This document shows, one piece after another, positions 45,601 to 56,398 of a DNA stretch of 64,000 nucleotides. The notes beneath the pieces were generated by a model. That model was not told the DNA's origin. It saw nothing but the letters and a program-made list of their open reading frames with translations, and did no database searches. Every line of letters begins with the position of its first letter. Position 1 is the stretch's first letter. Both the position numbers and the translations under genes were made by a program. The stretch spans positions 57,984,402 to 58,048,401 of the forward strand of contig OZ024908.1 in assembly GCA_964017125.1 (NCBI GenBank), in the 5' to 3' direction. Source of the DNA: Flabesymbios commensalis. Taxonomy: Eukaryota > Annelida > Polychaeta > Terebellida > Flabelligeridae.

Positions 45601-45913
45601 TATGCTTAGGTCACAATTAGCCCGGGCCCCGTCCGGGCTGTGAACACGGCCGTGATCCCAGTCCCTGGCTGGCCCCGGGCACTGTGGTCATGATCAAATC
45701 GTGTTTTACAGATACCCTGCCGGAATCCTGGCGGGTCCCGCCGGGCGCCCGGCCGGCTATCACAGGAGACATTTTCTAAAAACGTTACCGGGGCTCGGCG
45801 GGTGCCCGTAGGTATTCCTAACGGGACCCGACCGGGTATATTGGGCGGGCACCGCCAGGGCATTGGCAGGGCTCCTGCAGGGCCTCTCAGGGGTCTCGAC
45901 AAAGGTATATATA

Positions 45914-46100
45914 TGCCAGGATAGCTCATTGGTAGTGTGGTTGACTCAGAGATCGGAGGTACCGGGTTCGAGTTCCTCTGCGGCCGATATATTTTCCTGG
46001 TGCACACATATGCCGTGACTCAACTGTTCAAATCCATGGGACAATAATGACTGCTACTGCTGCCACCTATACTGCTGTTGTTGCGTATGACCGATTCGCG
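45914..46100 (+). mobile_element. SINE-III (tRNA-like head)
   Basis: Head reads ATAGCTCATTGGTAGTGTGG with B box GGTTCGAGTTCC at 45965-45976. A tail with TGGTGCACACATATGCCGTG follows. The acceptor stem does not pair, so it is not a tRNA gene. The 3' limit is uncertain. Confidence 0.65.
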
Positions 46101-46261
46101 CCGCATAAAAAAACGTACAAAAAAATAAGAAATACAAAATATGTCAAAGTTGTCAATATGTAAACGGTCAATGAAACCTTTATAAGGGCATGCTCCTATC
46201 AATTTCTTTTTTTTATCAAAACACATTCTACGGGAGATGCAAGCTTATGGCAATATAATAT

Positions 46262-46540
46262 TGGTCGGCCCTGATGGCTCATTCGGTCTAGCTGGGCTCG
46301 AAACTCAGAGGTACTGGATTCGAATCCGGGACGGGTCACATGTGTGTCATCGAAGTTGTGCATATGCAGTGCTCCAAACTGTTCAAATGCCTGGAGTGCG
46401 CAGTGTTGTCTATGGTACTGTACATTATAAAGAACCCTTAAAGGCATTACATAAGAGTAGAGTATATTTTCGACTTCGGGCTTCCTTCTGTCGCGAAATT
46501 GCCATGATTGTTCAGAAAGCGACGTAATGCAATATTCACT
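46262..46540 (+). mobile_element. SINE-II, plus-strand copy
   Basis: Head CTGATGGCTCATTCGG with B box GGATTCGAATCC at 46316-46327. The body has CAGTGCTCCAAACTGTTC and the tail CGACGTAATGCAATATTCAC. Pairs with 19971-20258. Frames at 46199-46567 are SINE translations. Confidence 0.85.
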
Positions 46541-47440
46541 CTGCTGACGATATTCATTTAACTCCATGGCCGTACGGCATTTCTCTCATAGCAAGAAATA
46601 TAGAAAAAATAAATCATGCAAGACGAACGTGATTGATTCGACGCTATACTGGCTCTGAGAGCCTGTTACGAGCAATACAGGACCCTTTCACAGGGTCAAA
46701 CAACACGAAAATTTTAAATCTTTTATCAGGATGGATCCGTAGCTGCTCCACAAAATCTTGCAGCGTCTTGGCCTTTAATTGAGGAAGGTATTAGGCCCCT
46801 ATGTGGTATTTAAAAATTGGGTTATTTGTATACATTATAACTGTGATGCAAAATGATTCAAGTGACAAACCCAGTTTGTAAAAAAAGAATTTACCAAATT
46901 TTTGTGATTGATTGGTTATTTTATTTATGGATTATTTTATTGAACAGTGATCAATTTGTATCTCATTAACTATGACCCCCCCTGGAGATTATTCAAGGGT
47001 CCCGACCGGGACCCGTTCGGGCATCGTAAGGGCACCGGCGGGACTCCGCCCGGGTCCCCTACAAGCCGAGTCAAGACCACACCGTGCCTCCCGGGTACCG
47101 TAGGGGGTCCGGGCGGGGACACTGTGTGCTTTTCTTTAAAATTTGTCTTCGTGTCCCTGACGGATGCCGGCAGGGGCCCCATCGAACCCCTGCCGGGCAG
47201 TTTACGAGCTTGATCCGTGGTTTATTTATCGCCGGGGCCCGGATTACTTTTAAGTTAGAATTAAAAGTAACCCGGGGCCCGCGCGGGGTCAAAAAAATGG
47301 AAGGCACACGGACGGGGTCCCAACAGGTCCCTTGCGGAACGGCCAGAAAATGGTAAAAAAAAGCCCGGGAACTGCCCGGGAAGGCCCCTTTTGTGAATTG
47401 TGACCAAGGCATAAAGCAGATCATCGTATGGTAGACATAT

Positions 47441-47992
47441 AGAGATGGACGTGGCGTAATGGTTAGAGCGCAGAGCTTTGTCAATGTCACTGCCTGCCCT
47501 GCGGTATCGAAGCCCGCTTCGTGCAGGATTTTAAAAGAAATATCATGTTTCTCCCCTCTCAATATTGGGACATTATTTCGATGCTGTGTCCTTGGACAAG
47601 GCACTTTACCCTCGAATGCTTCACTTGAATCAGGTGTAAATGAGTACCTGGTAGGACTGAGATGTCAAAGTGTGCAATTAGTTCCTAGCGCTTAAATTGC
47701 TGCAAGTGTTGTTCGCTCCAAAAAAAAGGAGTTGAAATGGTACATAAGTGACATGCGCGGATAGGGGCGCGCGCGCCCGCTGCGCCCTCCTATTATCTGA
47801 TTATTGCCAAATACTTTGAAAAGTGCCTTAAATTGGCTTATATTTATCATACAAAATGTGGGTGCAACACCCCCTCCCCCTTCTTCAGATCCCCTTTCTT
47901 GAGTGACCAGGGCTGATATGTGTGAAGCGCACAGAGCATTATATCTGTGTATGAGCGCTATATAAGGACTCACCATCATTATTCAGATGTTT
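47441..47992 (+). mobile_element. SINE-IV with conserved central domain, interrupted
   Basis: tRNA-like head (GGCGTAATGGTTAGAGCGC, GGTATCGAAGCCCG), then a domain with CTTGGACAAGGCACTTTACC and GTGTAAATGAGTACCTGG, and a tail with GAGCGCTATATAAGG and CATCATTATT. This core recurs in SINEs of many animals. About 150 bp between domain and tail (47757-47900, starting in a GC-alternating run) looks like an insertion. Confidence 0.7.
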
Positions 47993-48002
47993 CCATACTA
48001 TG

Positions 48003-48330
48003 GAGACAGTGGGCGCTGGCCCTAGGGTAGTGGTTAACACCGCCGCCTTTCACGCTAGAGTTCGGGGCTCGTTTCGCGGTTTCGGCGGTGTGAAAGAAAC
48101 ACAAATGTTTCTTTCCCATCCACTCGTAAAACTCAGTATTGTAGGGAGCCTCCGTGACCGAGAGGTAGCGTGCTCGGCCTCAGACCTCCAGGGCTTTAAT
48201 TTCGAATCCTGTGTCTTGAGGGCAGTGTCATCTCACTCATCTCACCATCCTCAGGAGGTTCTCTTGGCCCAATTTAGCCTGTATGTGAACGAAAGTGGCC
48301 TGAAGCCCGATTCATTTCATTTCATTTTTA
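48003..48330 (+). mobile_element. SINE-I, plus-strand, moderately diverged
   Basis: CCCTAGGGTAGTGGTTAACA, GTGACCGAGAGGTAGCGTGC, CTCAGGAGGTTCTCTTGG, tail CCCGATTCATTTCATTTC. More substitutions than the tandem pair at 11652, so older. Confidence 0.9.
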
Positions 48331-48337
48331 CCATTTT

Positions 48338-48452
48338 CCCAGCAAACACGACACGGTAAAACAATGCCGCTTTAATGTCAGCCCACCGTCTCCGACGTCG
48401 ACGTCGGCCCAACATTAAATCGGCATTGGTTTAACGTGTCGTATTTGCTGGG
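48338..48452. mobile_element. family A MITE
   Basis: CCCAGCAAACACGACACGG to CGTGTCGTATTTGCTGGG, core CCGACGTCGACGTCGG. It begins a few bases after the SINE-I tail. Confidence 0.9.
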
Positions 48453-49930
48453 TTAGACCTGCCTCATCTTCCACCACAATGTGTGAATCACATAGTAGGC
48501 CATAATTGTCATCATCGAGCGATGGATAATTTAGCCGATAAGCAGAAGGCGATATTTATTTCAAACATTTTGAATTATGCGCACATGCACAGTTTTTCAA
48601 TAAAACACATTTGGAAGACAAATTGAATTTTATTTTCAGTGAATAATATTTAAATATATTTTTGTGTACATATATATGCTATATAGCCAAAGTACTATTA
48701 ATAAAACCGTTGTCATTATTATTATTTATTTATTTATTTTGCCTTGAACCGGAAGCGGGGTGTGGTGGTTAACAAATTTTCCATTATCATATCACTTACA
48801 AAAATCATATTCAAGACATAACTCTCACAAAAAACAACAACATTTAAGTGGAGGGTGATTCGATTGATTAATGCATGCAGGGAGATGATGACGGTTATCT
48901 TTTTTTGTCTGAAAATATAAAAAAAAATTGTGCTGAAGTACTAATGCAAATCATCCGATTATTACAAGGTGGCATATAAGCCGTGCATTGTGCTGGTGAT
49001 TAGAAATATAAGAAATATAAGAACTAGAAAGTAATACTGTGTGTGCTAGGTGGTCAGTGACATACATAGGTAGTTTAGAGCTTTATATGAGTCATAATCA
49101 ATAATATTTCAATAATGTTTTCACCTTGGCCATACTTTGAATTTGTCTATTGTAACGAAAGTACACTAAATGAAATTTAAAAAAATAACGAAAATGTTAG
49201 AAAAGCATTTTGAATGCAATCATCCATAGGTCAGCCAATCAAGCCCATCAAATGTAAAACCTCCAGCCTTGACAATACGTCTCGTCGAGATCTGTGACGT
49301 CGGTCCATCGCTCGGCCAATACATTATCAAAAAAAAAAATGTTAGTAGGGTGTCAGACAGCTTTGGTAAGGATTTTATGAAGCCGAAGTTTCAGTGTATC
49401 GAGTAGAGATGATGGTCCTGCATGTATTCACACATATCCATTGTTGCGAAAGATTTTCGTATGCGCTACGAAAATGAACGTGATTTATCTACGTGGAACT
49501 CATGTCGATACTTATCGTGATTTATCTTGATAAACAAATAAAGGACAGGGAATTCTGATGATACGCCTTCAAAAAGTGGATGGGCTCATATTTTCGCTTC
49601 AGGCTGTAAGCTCGTAGCAATTAAGTCTTGGATATTTCAAACTTTACGAACGCCTACATAAAGCTTCTCGATCGGCTTATGATCACTCTAAGAGGTATGC
49701 AAAGAACTCCGTGAGAACAGCTTCAGATGAGTCATTGGGGCTTTAACACATGAGGGGTTTTCTTGTGACATTCGTTCTTGGATATATCCAATACCTGGGT
49801 ATGAGCTTAGGCACGGGATAAGACGCACTTTTTCCGTACAACCGCCTCAAGAATGCCGCAGCAAATACTCCCGAAATCGTTGGTAGGGTGTTCGTACTGA
49901 TTATAGTGAATAGGCTTTAGAACAACATTA
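48453..49930. other. no recognisable feature
   Basis: About 1.5 kb. A short (TTAT)n tract lies near 48718-48740. No open frame over 60 codons and no domain recognised. Confidence 0.45.
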
Positions 49931-50560
49931 TACCCCCATGCCACTGGCGATATACTGGTCACCAGACACTAACCAGAACCAAAATGTACTTATGCGGGCG
50001 AGTTCTGATGAATGTTCATCTGAGGACGTTAGTGCGACGTACGCGACGCAACTGATTCGCTTACTGCCCGATACTTAGAAGACAGATAACAGACATTTCA
50101 TCTGAGCTCGTCAGGTGGTCATCCTACAGTGGTAGACAGGTAACCAGAGGGTACCAGGAGGGTGGTCCTCGACTCACGATTTACTCCCCCATGTGTGGGC
50201 TGGCACTCATCCTTCACTTGGACATGGGTCATGGGTATGTTAACATTGTGTTGATCACAATTTCAATCACAGTCAATTGAATGATTAACATCAATATAAT
50301 TCAAATCGTAACAAATGTATTCGATAAATGAATGCATTATAATAGTTTCTTCTGCTTCATTATCAAAAGTATTTAAATATTACAACAATAATAACACTTC
50401 CAAGCCCATAAAGTATGCTTCTCCCTTGAAAATATGTGGACATAGACCATAGGCGTATACACACCATGTCCAATACACCTATAATTTGAAGTCTATACAT
50501 TTATTTAATTCAACATGACAATTGTCCGAAGTAAGCTCTACTGACATGCTGGCTTAGTGA

Positions 50561-50670
50561 CCCAACAAACACGGTGCATTCACACAGAGCTATTTCTATG
50601 TTGGTACAACGTCTTCGACGCTGGCCCAACATTGAAAACAGCATTGGACGAATTCCCCGTGTTTGCTTGG
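50561..50670. mobile_element. family A MITE
   Basis: CCCAACAAACACGGTGCATT to ATTCCCCGTGTTTGCTTGG, core GGTACAACGTCTTCGACGC. Confidence 0.85.
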
Positions 50671-51172
50671 ATACACTACAGTCAAGTTTGAAACTGCTTC
50701 ACTTTGGCGTCTAATTGAATTTGTAAACCTCAATTGTCATTGTTTTTATTGTATATATTTAGCATAAACATAAGAAAATACATTATTTTGAATAATTAGT
50801 TGGTTCAGTAATTTAAATTATAGTGACAAAATAGCCCAAATTACTCGCCTATCGAGTCGATGAAAAACATACATCTACAGCAAAAATGGTAGACTGGAAA
50901 TCAGTTATCCCTTGTTCCAAGCCACGCATGCGCGCCGTAAATTCAAGACGATCTCGCGCCAGTTGGTAGTCCATTCCCTCGATATCTCTGACTTGGATGA
51001 CATCACATCATACTTTTTACATCCAGCCACTTTGCCGTATGCCTTTATACATAAATATGGGCATATTGTAAATGTAGTCATTATAATAGGCTCGGTGTTT
51101 ACCTCATTTTATAGACATTTTTATGAACTATTACCCTTTGCATGGACATCTTATTTCAGATAGCCAAGACAT

Positions 51173-51305
51173 GAATGAATGAATGAATGAATGAATGAAT
51201 GAATGAATGAATGAATGAAAGAAAGAATGAATGAATGAATGAATGAATGAATGAATGAATGAATGAATGAATGAATGAATGAATGAATGAATAAATTAAT
51301 AAATT
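51173..51305. repeat. (ATGA)n microsatellite
   Basis: Uninterrupted ATGA tetranucleotides with one AAAGAAAGA interruption, ending in AATAAATTAATAAA. Confidence 0.97.
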
Positions 51306-51927
51306 ACAGGCTTACTACAATACTTGAAATTGAGAGCGGGGGACATATGACTCAACCATCTGCAAATTTTAACATGCGAAGTAGCAGTGTCTACGGTGGG
51401 CAGTGTATGACATGGGGTACTACATCAAATTATGCGGGTTGTGACAACTGATTGCCATAAGGGTGGTAATGACATAGACACCTGTGGCTCACGAGACTGA
51501 GCAGAGGCTCACCTGAGTAACCAGATAGGCGCCAGCGACTCAGACGATACTGAGCGGACTTTGGCTGTGAAAAAACGGCGGGTCATGATTTACACTTCTG
51601 TGGTTCGCCAGCATCCGCCGTCCTCGAGTCGACATGTGGCGATCGGTATGACCTCATGGGTGACAAGGCACTCATGTGAGGGTCGGCCGCACACGTTATG
51701 TAGGCCCTACTCATCATAGACTGACCTGCACTTCAAATGTGCTTGTCTGGTAGGCAACTGGTCAGTCTTTGGTCAAGCAAATTTCTTAGTGGCATGGGGG
51801 TAATAAGAGCAACAGTATCCCTACGGTGATCGTAAAAATGCCGCAATGATTCATCAAGTTGTTATAACCAACGCCGCCAGGTATGAGTAAGATGGCCGTG
51901 AGGCGACAGTAATCACCCACTGTAGAC

Positions 51928-52335
51928 TTGTCATGCAGATACTCTTTCTAACATGGTGTCATGCGGATACTCTTTCTAACATGGTGTCATGCAGATACCC
52001 TTTCTAGCATTGTGTCATGAAGATACTCTTTCTAACATGGTGTCATGCGGATACTCTTTCTAACATGGTGTCATGCAGATACCCTTTCCAGCATTGTGTC
52101 ATGGAGATACTCTTTCTAACATGGTGTCATGCGTGATACTCTTTCTAACATGGTGTCATGCGTGATACTCTTTCTAGCATGATGTCATGCAGATACTTTT
52201 TCTAACATGTTGTCATGCGTAGTACCCTTTCTAACATGGTGTCATGCGTAATACTCTTTCTAACATGGTGTCATGCGTGATACTCTTTCTAACATGGTGT
52301 CATGCGTGATACTCTTTCTAACATTGTGTCCTCTT
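51928..52335. repeat. 28-bp minisatellite with early higher-order pattern
   Basis: Unit TCATGCGGATACTCTTTC + TAACATGGTG, about 14 units. The first six follow an A-B-C order twice (GCAGATACT/GAAGATACT, GCGGATACT, GCAGATACC with AGCATTGTG), i.e. an 84-bp higher-order repeat. Later units are 29 bp with GCGTGATACT. Confidence 0.95.
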
Positions 52336-52819
52336 TTCTAAGTATGTATGTATATATATTTAAATATATTGTTGATAAGTAAACTGCTTCGAGTACCATT
52401 TTAACGTTATGGTTGCCTAACCAAATGATTAGACTTAAACATCAGTTTATTAAATTCTGTGAGTATACTGGTGAGGATACGGCCGCTAATTTCATTTCCG
52501 TATTGACCCACTATCCTTTATTATTATTTACCATTTTTTATTATTCGTTAGGTGTCGCAGCTCTGGTCAGACCAATTAGGACCGGTGGCAGAGATCAGGC
52601 TTCTGTGCTGACGCCTGGGGTTCATCCACCTTAACAGTGAGCGGTGCTGATGACAAGATCCACCCTTCACTTGAAGAAAACTGTTGTTCAGACAGCAGTG
52701 CGCATGACAACCGCTGTGTAAGGGGGATGAAGAAGTGAGATGCCAGGGCGCCAACATCTCACCTATACCATCTAAGCTACAGCTGATCCCAGCGCCTACA
52801 TAAAGACTATCTTGCTCTT
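52336..52819. other. no convincing gene
   Basis: Frames at 52413-52634 and 52548-52838 (minus) have no recognised motif. Confidence 0.4.
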
Positions 52820-52920
52820 CCCAGTAAACACAAAACATTTATATAACATTAGTGCAATGTTGGCCCAACGTCAAAGACGTTGGGCCGACGTTTTACAAAT
52901 GTTACTCAAATGTTACTCAT
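52820..52920. mobile_element. family A MITE, right end lost
   Basis: CCCAGTAAACACAAAACATT, then GCCCAACGTCAAAGACG and TTGGGCCGACGTTTTAC. The terminal TTTACTGGG is missing. Confidence 0.75.
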
Positions 52921-53300
52921 AATTTTATTTGTTTAATTTGAGCACACAAATGTGCAAATTCTGATATTTAGACACACATTTCTTTCTCAAAGTAGTGACT
53001 TGTTCGACTAATCAAGCAGATTAAAAACGACAATAGTCGTGATCAGCAGATAAGGGCTAAGGGGTAATAGTCCCGTTCTGTGGGGCGTGTCAGTTCACGC
53101 CTTGGTACAGAGGCCAATCCGTGACCAAACTGCAGGATTAGTGCCCTGATTAATGCGCCCCGATTAACGGCGCGTAATAAACTTCCCTGTTTATCCCAGA
53201 CGCTGAAGGACCATTTGAAATAATATTGTTGTGTTTTTAAGCATCTGTATTTATGTACTTTTGCGAGCTCACCATCTGCTGATGCCATCCCTGTACTGCC
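52921..53300. other. unassigned 89-codon minus frame
   Basis: 53043-53312 on the minus strand translates with FKWSFSVWDKQGSLLRAV. No family recognised; possibly chance. Confidence 0.25.
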
Positions 53301-53400
53301 ATGCAAAGCCAAAAAAGAAGTATATGCTTACTTGTAAATTAAGCAGATACTGCTATCTGGTTTTGCACAGCAGTGTAGCTCTGCTTTAAGTTTTCTCTTC
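53301..53400. repeat. family E palindrome
   Basis: GCAAAGCCAAAAAAGAAGTA, GCTTACTTGTAAATTAAGCA, GATACTGC and GTTTTGCAC form an imperfect palindrome, as at 15000, 15950, 32745, 45118 and 53735. Confidence 0.65.
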
Positions 53401-53734
53401 TATTTGCTTGGTGTATAATTATTATACTGACGTCGAATACCTAGATGCCTTTTTTTAGCGGAACTATTCACTGGGCTACATCATTTTAGTGCATTTAGAT
53501 GTCACACGGTACCTAAACGCATAGTATTATTCATTTTTATTGAAGGTGAGAATAAATTAGCGACACGGAACTAAAAATAAGTTCTATGCATGCAGAGGTA
53601 CATACTGGAGAGCAATACTGTAGTCCCGGGCTCGATAACCGGATCAAAGATATACCTTTTCTTAGAATTTACAATAGTGCCTTCGAACCTGGTAGGCTAT
53701 ACATAGGTTTTCGGGGTATGCGAGTCTATTCTGC

Positions 53735-53800
53735 TCTGCAAAGCCAAAAGGCAGTGTCTGCTTACTTGTAAAGTAAGCATATTATACTGTAATTTGACAG
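53735..53800. repeat. family E palindrome, left arm best preserved
   Basis: CTGCAAAGCCAAAAGGCAGT, GTCTGCTTACTTG, TAAAGTAAGCA. The right arm then decays. Confidence 0.65.
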
Positions 53801-53824
53801 TATTGGCATTGTCCGTTTTTATGT

Positions 53825-53893
53825 TCGACCGAACACGAAGCTATGGTGGCCATATTGATCGACCGAGCACGAGGCTATGGCGGCCATCTTGAT
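53825..53893 (+). repeat. 33-bp tandem duplication
   Basis: GACCGAACACGAAGCTATGG + TGGCCATATTGAT and GACCGAGCACGAGGCTATGG + CGGCCATCTTGAT. A third related piece (GACCGATAACGAAGCTG) lies near 53984. Confidence 0.85.
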
Positions 53894-54177
53894 TTAATCA
53901 ATTTTACTAAATGTTTCTTATTTTCAGTTAAATGCCTTGAAACCTGGCATAAATAGGTTTTCGGGGTTTGCGAGTCTATGTGCGACCGATAACGAAGCTG
54001 TAGAGGTCATGTCCAGTTAAATATTATTGACACCTCGTGTATATGTCGTAGATGTCGACATAATGTCGTAGAATGTTAAATATATATACCTTTTCGTGAT
54101 CTTCGAGTTTTTGGCATAGCGTGTTGGCAGCAGTTGTGTCAAATGTGTGGCCATTTCGACTAACTGCATCAGCCGAA

Positions 54178-54412
54178 AGGTGTTTGAGTGCATGCTTGTA
54201 CGGTGATTTGTATATTTTTATCAGGACATTAAATACCAGCTTTCAGACACATTAAAGACAAAACGTGAAATCAATTAGCAATATTTCAAAATCGCTGACC
54301 TACATTTTTCAAATCTAAATAATTTTCACTCAGTTGAAGTTGTTAATCGCGTCAGCGAGACACAACTTCAGGTGAGTGAAAATTTCAAATAAATAACCTT
54401 GTGGTTAAAGGA
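54178..54412 (-). mobile_element. family C MITE, eroded
   Basis: GACATTAAATACCAGC, AATCAATTAGCAATATTTC, AATAATTTTCACTCAGTTG, GCGTCAGCGAGACACAACTT and GTGGTTAAAGG follow the family C order, inverted. The termini are decayed. Confidence 0.65.
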
Positions 54413-54596
54413 TCATTTTACATCCCTGAAAACAGTATTAATTCTCCTACAACTAAGGGTTTTAGAACGAAAATTTCCATGAAACTGGTTTAACAATACA
54501 TGACATATTCTTTAATTTTTAAATCACATCAAATCATCTTCATCCACTACAAGTCGAGAATTGCGATAGTAAATAGTAAATTCAGGATTGAAAGGG
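54413..54596. mobile_element. possible TTAA MITE remnant
   Basis: Ends GGATTGAAAGGG followed by TTAA (54597-54600). The left end is unclear. A short CA tract follows. Confidence 0.35.
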
Positions 54597-54957
54597 TTAA
54601 TAATCACACACACACACACAAAAACAATGGCAGTTCATTTTAACTTATGACAGAAATATGTACCCCCGCCAGTTTGTTCCAGCGTAACATAAATGTGATT
54701 TTATCCGTGATTTGGATGGCTCGTGCGATTACAAACATGCCTAATAGACATATATTAAAATATTGATATCATTCCGGGTTTTTAAAGCGATAGAGTTATT
54801 TTTATGCGAACACGATATATTTACAGAAAAATAATCAATCAAACATGCACGTCCAGATCTGAATATATAGATAACAGGGGCGATTTTCAAAGATGTGAAT
54901 ATTTCTTCTGACGATTGAGTAGGCCTATACATCACCAGCAGACATGCTGAGCCATAG

Positions 54958-55178
54958 CCCTTGAAGCGCTAAAAAGATAGTTTACATTTTTACCCACTTT
55001 AGGTTGTGTCTTGCTAACGCGATCCACAACTTCAAATGGGTAAAATACTTATTTTGTACTATTTGAATCCAATCTTGTGCCAATCTAACAGTAAGTTGTA
55101 ATGTTCGTTTCTCCTTCAATCTTACTTGTTTGAATGTTAATAAAGATGCCATAAACGTATATGGTAGCGCTTAGAGGG
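54958..55178. mobile_element. family D MITE (GCGCT ends, shared C stem)
   Basis: CCCTTGAAGCGCTAAAAAG to GGTAGCGCTTAGAGGG, 221 bp. The centre is TTAGGTTGTGTCTTGCTAAC and GCGATCCACAACTTCAAATG, i.e. the stem of family C between family B-like termini. The right flank TTAA (55179-55182) is shared with the next element. Confidence 0.75.
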
Positions 55179-55182
55179 TTAA

Positions 55183-55408
55183 CCCTCAAAGCGCTGAAAT
55201 ATTTTTGTAAAAAAATTTCAATATAAAATCATTATAAATGTCTTAGTTAGCTCTTTCCGATTCATTTGAATACCTATGTTATGGGTCTTCGACCACTATA
55301 AATATTTTAATTCTTACAGTGCGTGGATCAACTTTAGATGTCAGAATCTGACGTCTACAGACGTCAGATTTTGACGACTAATGTCGATCCCCGCGCTAGC
55401 TGTAAGGA
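55183..55408 (+). mobile_element. family B MITE, complete
   Basis: CCCTCAAAGCGCTGAAATA to GCGCTAGCTGTAAGG, with TTAA at both sides (55179-55182 and 55409-55412). The palindrome GTCAGAATCTGACGTC and its inverse are intact in the middle. Confidence 0.85.
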
Positions 55409-56126
55409 TTAATGGGCCCCACATGATGCATTCCTGATGCTCTAAGACAAAGATGCTGAAACCCTTTAACCGCCAAAATATTCAATCTGAATTTTCACTC
55501 ACTTGAAGTTGTGTCTCGCTGACGCGATCCACAACTTCAAGTGAGTGAAAATTATTCAGATTTGACAAAATGGAGGTCAACTGTTTTCAAATATTGCTGA
55601 TCGATGTCACATTTTATCTTTAACATGTTCAAAAGGTGGTACTTAACCTCTTGAGTACTCGTCATACTTTTGTCGCTCCCCTGTGCCGCAATTACGACTT
55701 AAGTCGTCATTTGTCAAGTATTCACCAATAGCCCCCCTGGAACGAGTAGGCCCCCTAATTCATTTGTGTCTGCCTCAGTGTAGAGGGTGGAGAATTCCCG
55801 GGGATTCCGTGTTCAGCGTCACAGGATCACTGCATTGATCACATTATCACACAGCGATCACGTGACACACTTTTTCTCCTTAATTTGCTTATTTGCATAG
55901 ATTCAAAAAGCTCTTCCGTCGGCCATCTTGAATTTTTAACATTGACAGAATATCCCTAGAATCTTATGTAATACCTCATTTTTGACTAATTTGAATACAC
56001 TGAATTAATTAAAATGGTTATTTTTACGTTTCAATGTCATATGAAATTTCAAAAAATATGGCCACCAATAACCAGAAAATACATGGAAACTGTGAAAAGT
56101 GTTTTTATTCAATAATTCATCTGCTT

Positions 56127-56165
56127 TGCCCTTGAAATGACCTTTATATGACCCTATCCTGACCC
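56127..56165 (-). promoter_or_regulatory. half-site array, module copy 1
   Basis: On the plus strand TGCCCT at 56127, TGACCT at 56138, TGACCC at 56149 and TGACCC at 56160: an 11-bp period, reading AGGTCA-like half-sites on the minus strand. Confidence 0.55.
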
Positions 56166-56359
56166 TGGAGTAGAACCCCAGCAAAGGGCAACCCCAACGC
56201 ATGTCACCTTTAGTACCCAGGTGTCGGTGCCTCATGTGCTTTGCGTGTTGGAAGGCTTCCCAGCCACATTATGTCAACTGTAGCCTTGTGGAACACTTCC
56301 CTGCAACAAAAACACATATACACTGTAAAAACATATTTTATTCAATATTTTAGCTGGTT

Positions 56360-56398
56360 TGACCTTGAAATGACCTTTATATGACCTTGACCTGACCC
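56360..56398 (-). promoter_or_regulatory. half-site array, module copy 2
   Basis: TGACCT at 56360, 56371 and 56382, and TGACCC at 56393. Spacers TGAAA, TTATA and TGACC. Confidence 0.6.

Larger units (their letters stand above)
45602..47412. mobile_element. GC-rich 1.8 kb inverted-repeat element with nested SINEs
   Basis: Left end TATGCTTAGGTCACAATT. The right end, read inverted, is TATGCCTTGGTCACAATT (47393-47412). Between them are two GC-rich blocks (45618-45900 and 46978-47390) full of GGGACCCGACCGGG-like palindromes, separated by AT-rich DNA that holds SINE-III and SINE-II. Proline/glycine-rich open frames on both strands are composition artefacts. Probably a non-autonomous DNA transposon; the superfamily is not determined and the target duplication is unclear. 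Confidence 0.6.
49931..51807. mobile_element. candidate 1.9 kb inverted-repeat element
   Basis: TACCCCCATGCCACT at about 49934 is perfectly inverted at about 51791 (AGTGGCATGGGGGTA), and the pairing continues weakly inward (ACTGGTC, ACCAG words). Inside are a family A MITE, an ATGA microsatellite and an 83-codon frame (50912-51163) without motifs. A related terminus may lie near 59100 (TGGAATGGGGGTATAACG). Confidence 0.4.

Noticed and set aside
45914-45985. tRNA gene
   Set aside because: A and B boxes are present but the acceptor stem does not pair and a SINE tail follows. The same holds for the heads at 46262 and 47441.
45606-47604. Proline- and arginine-rich frames on the minus strand (133 and 177 codons)
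   Set aside because: They follow the GC-rich palindromic blocks of the 1.8 kb element. Several frames are open and none has a domain.
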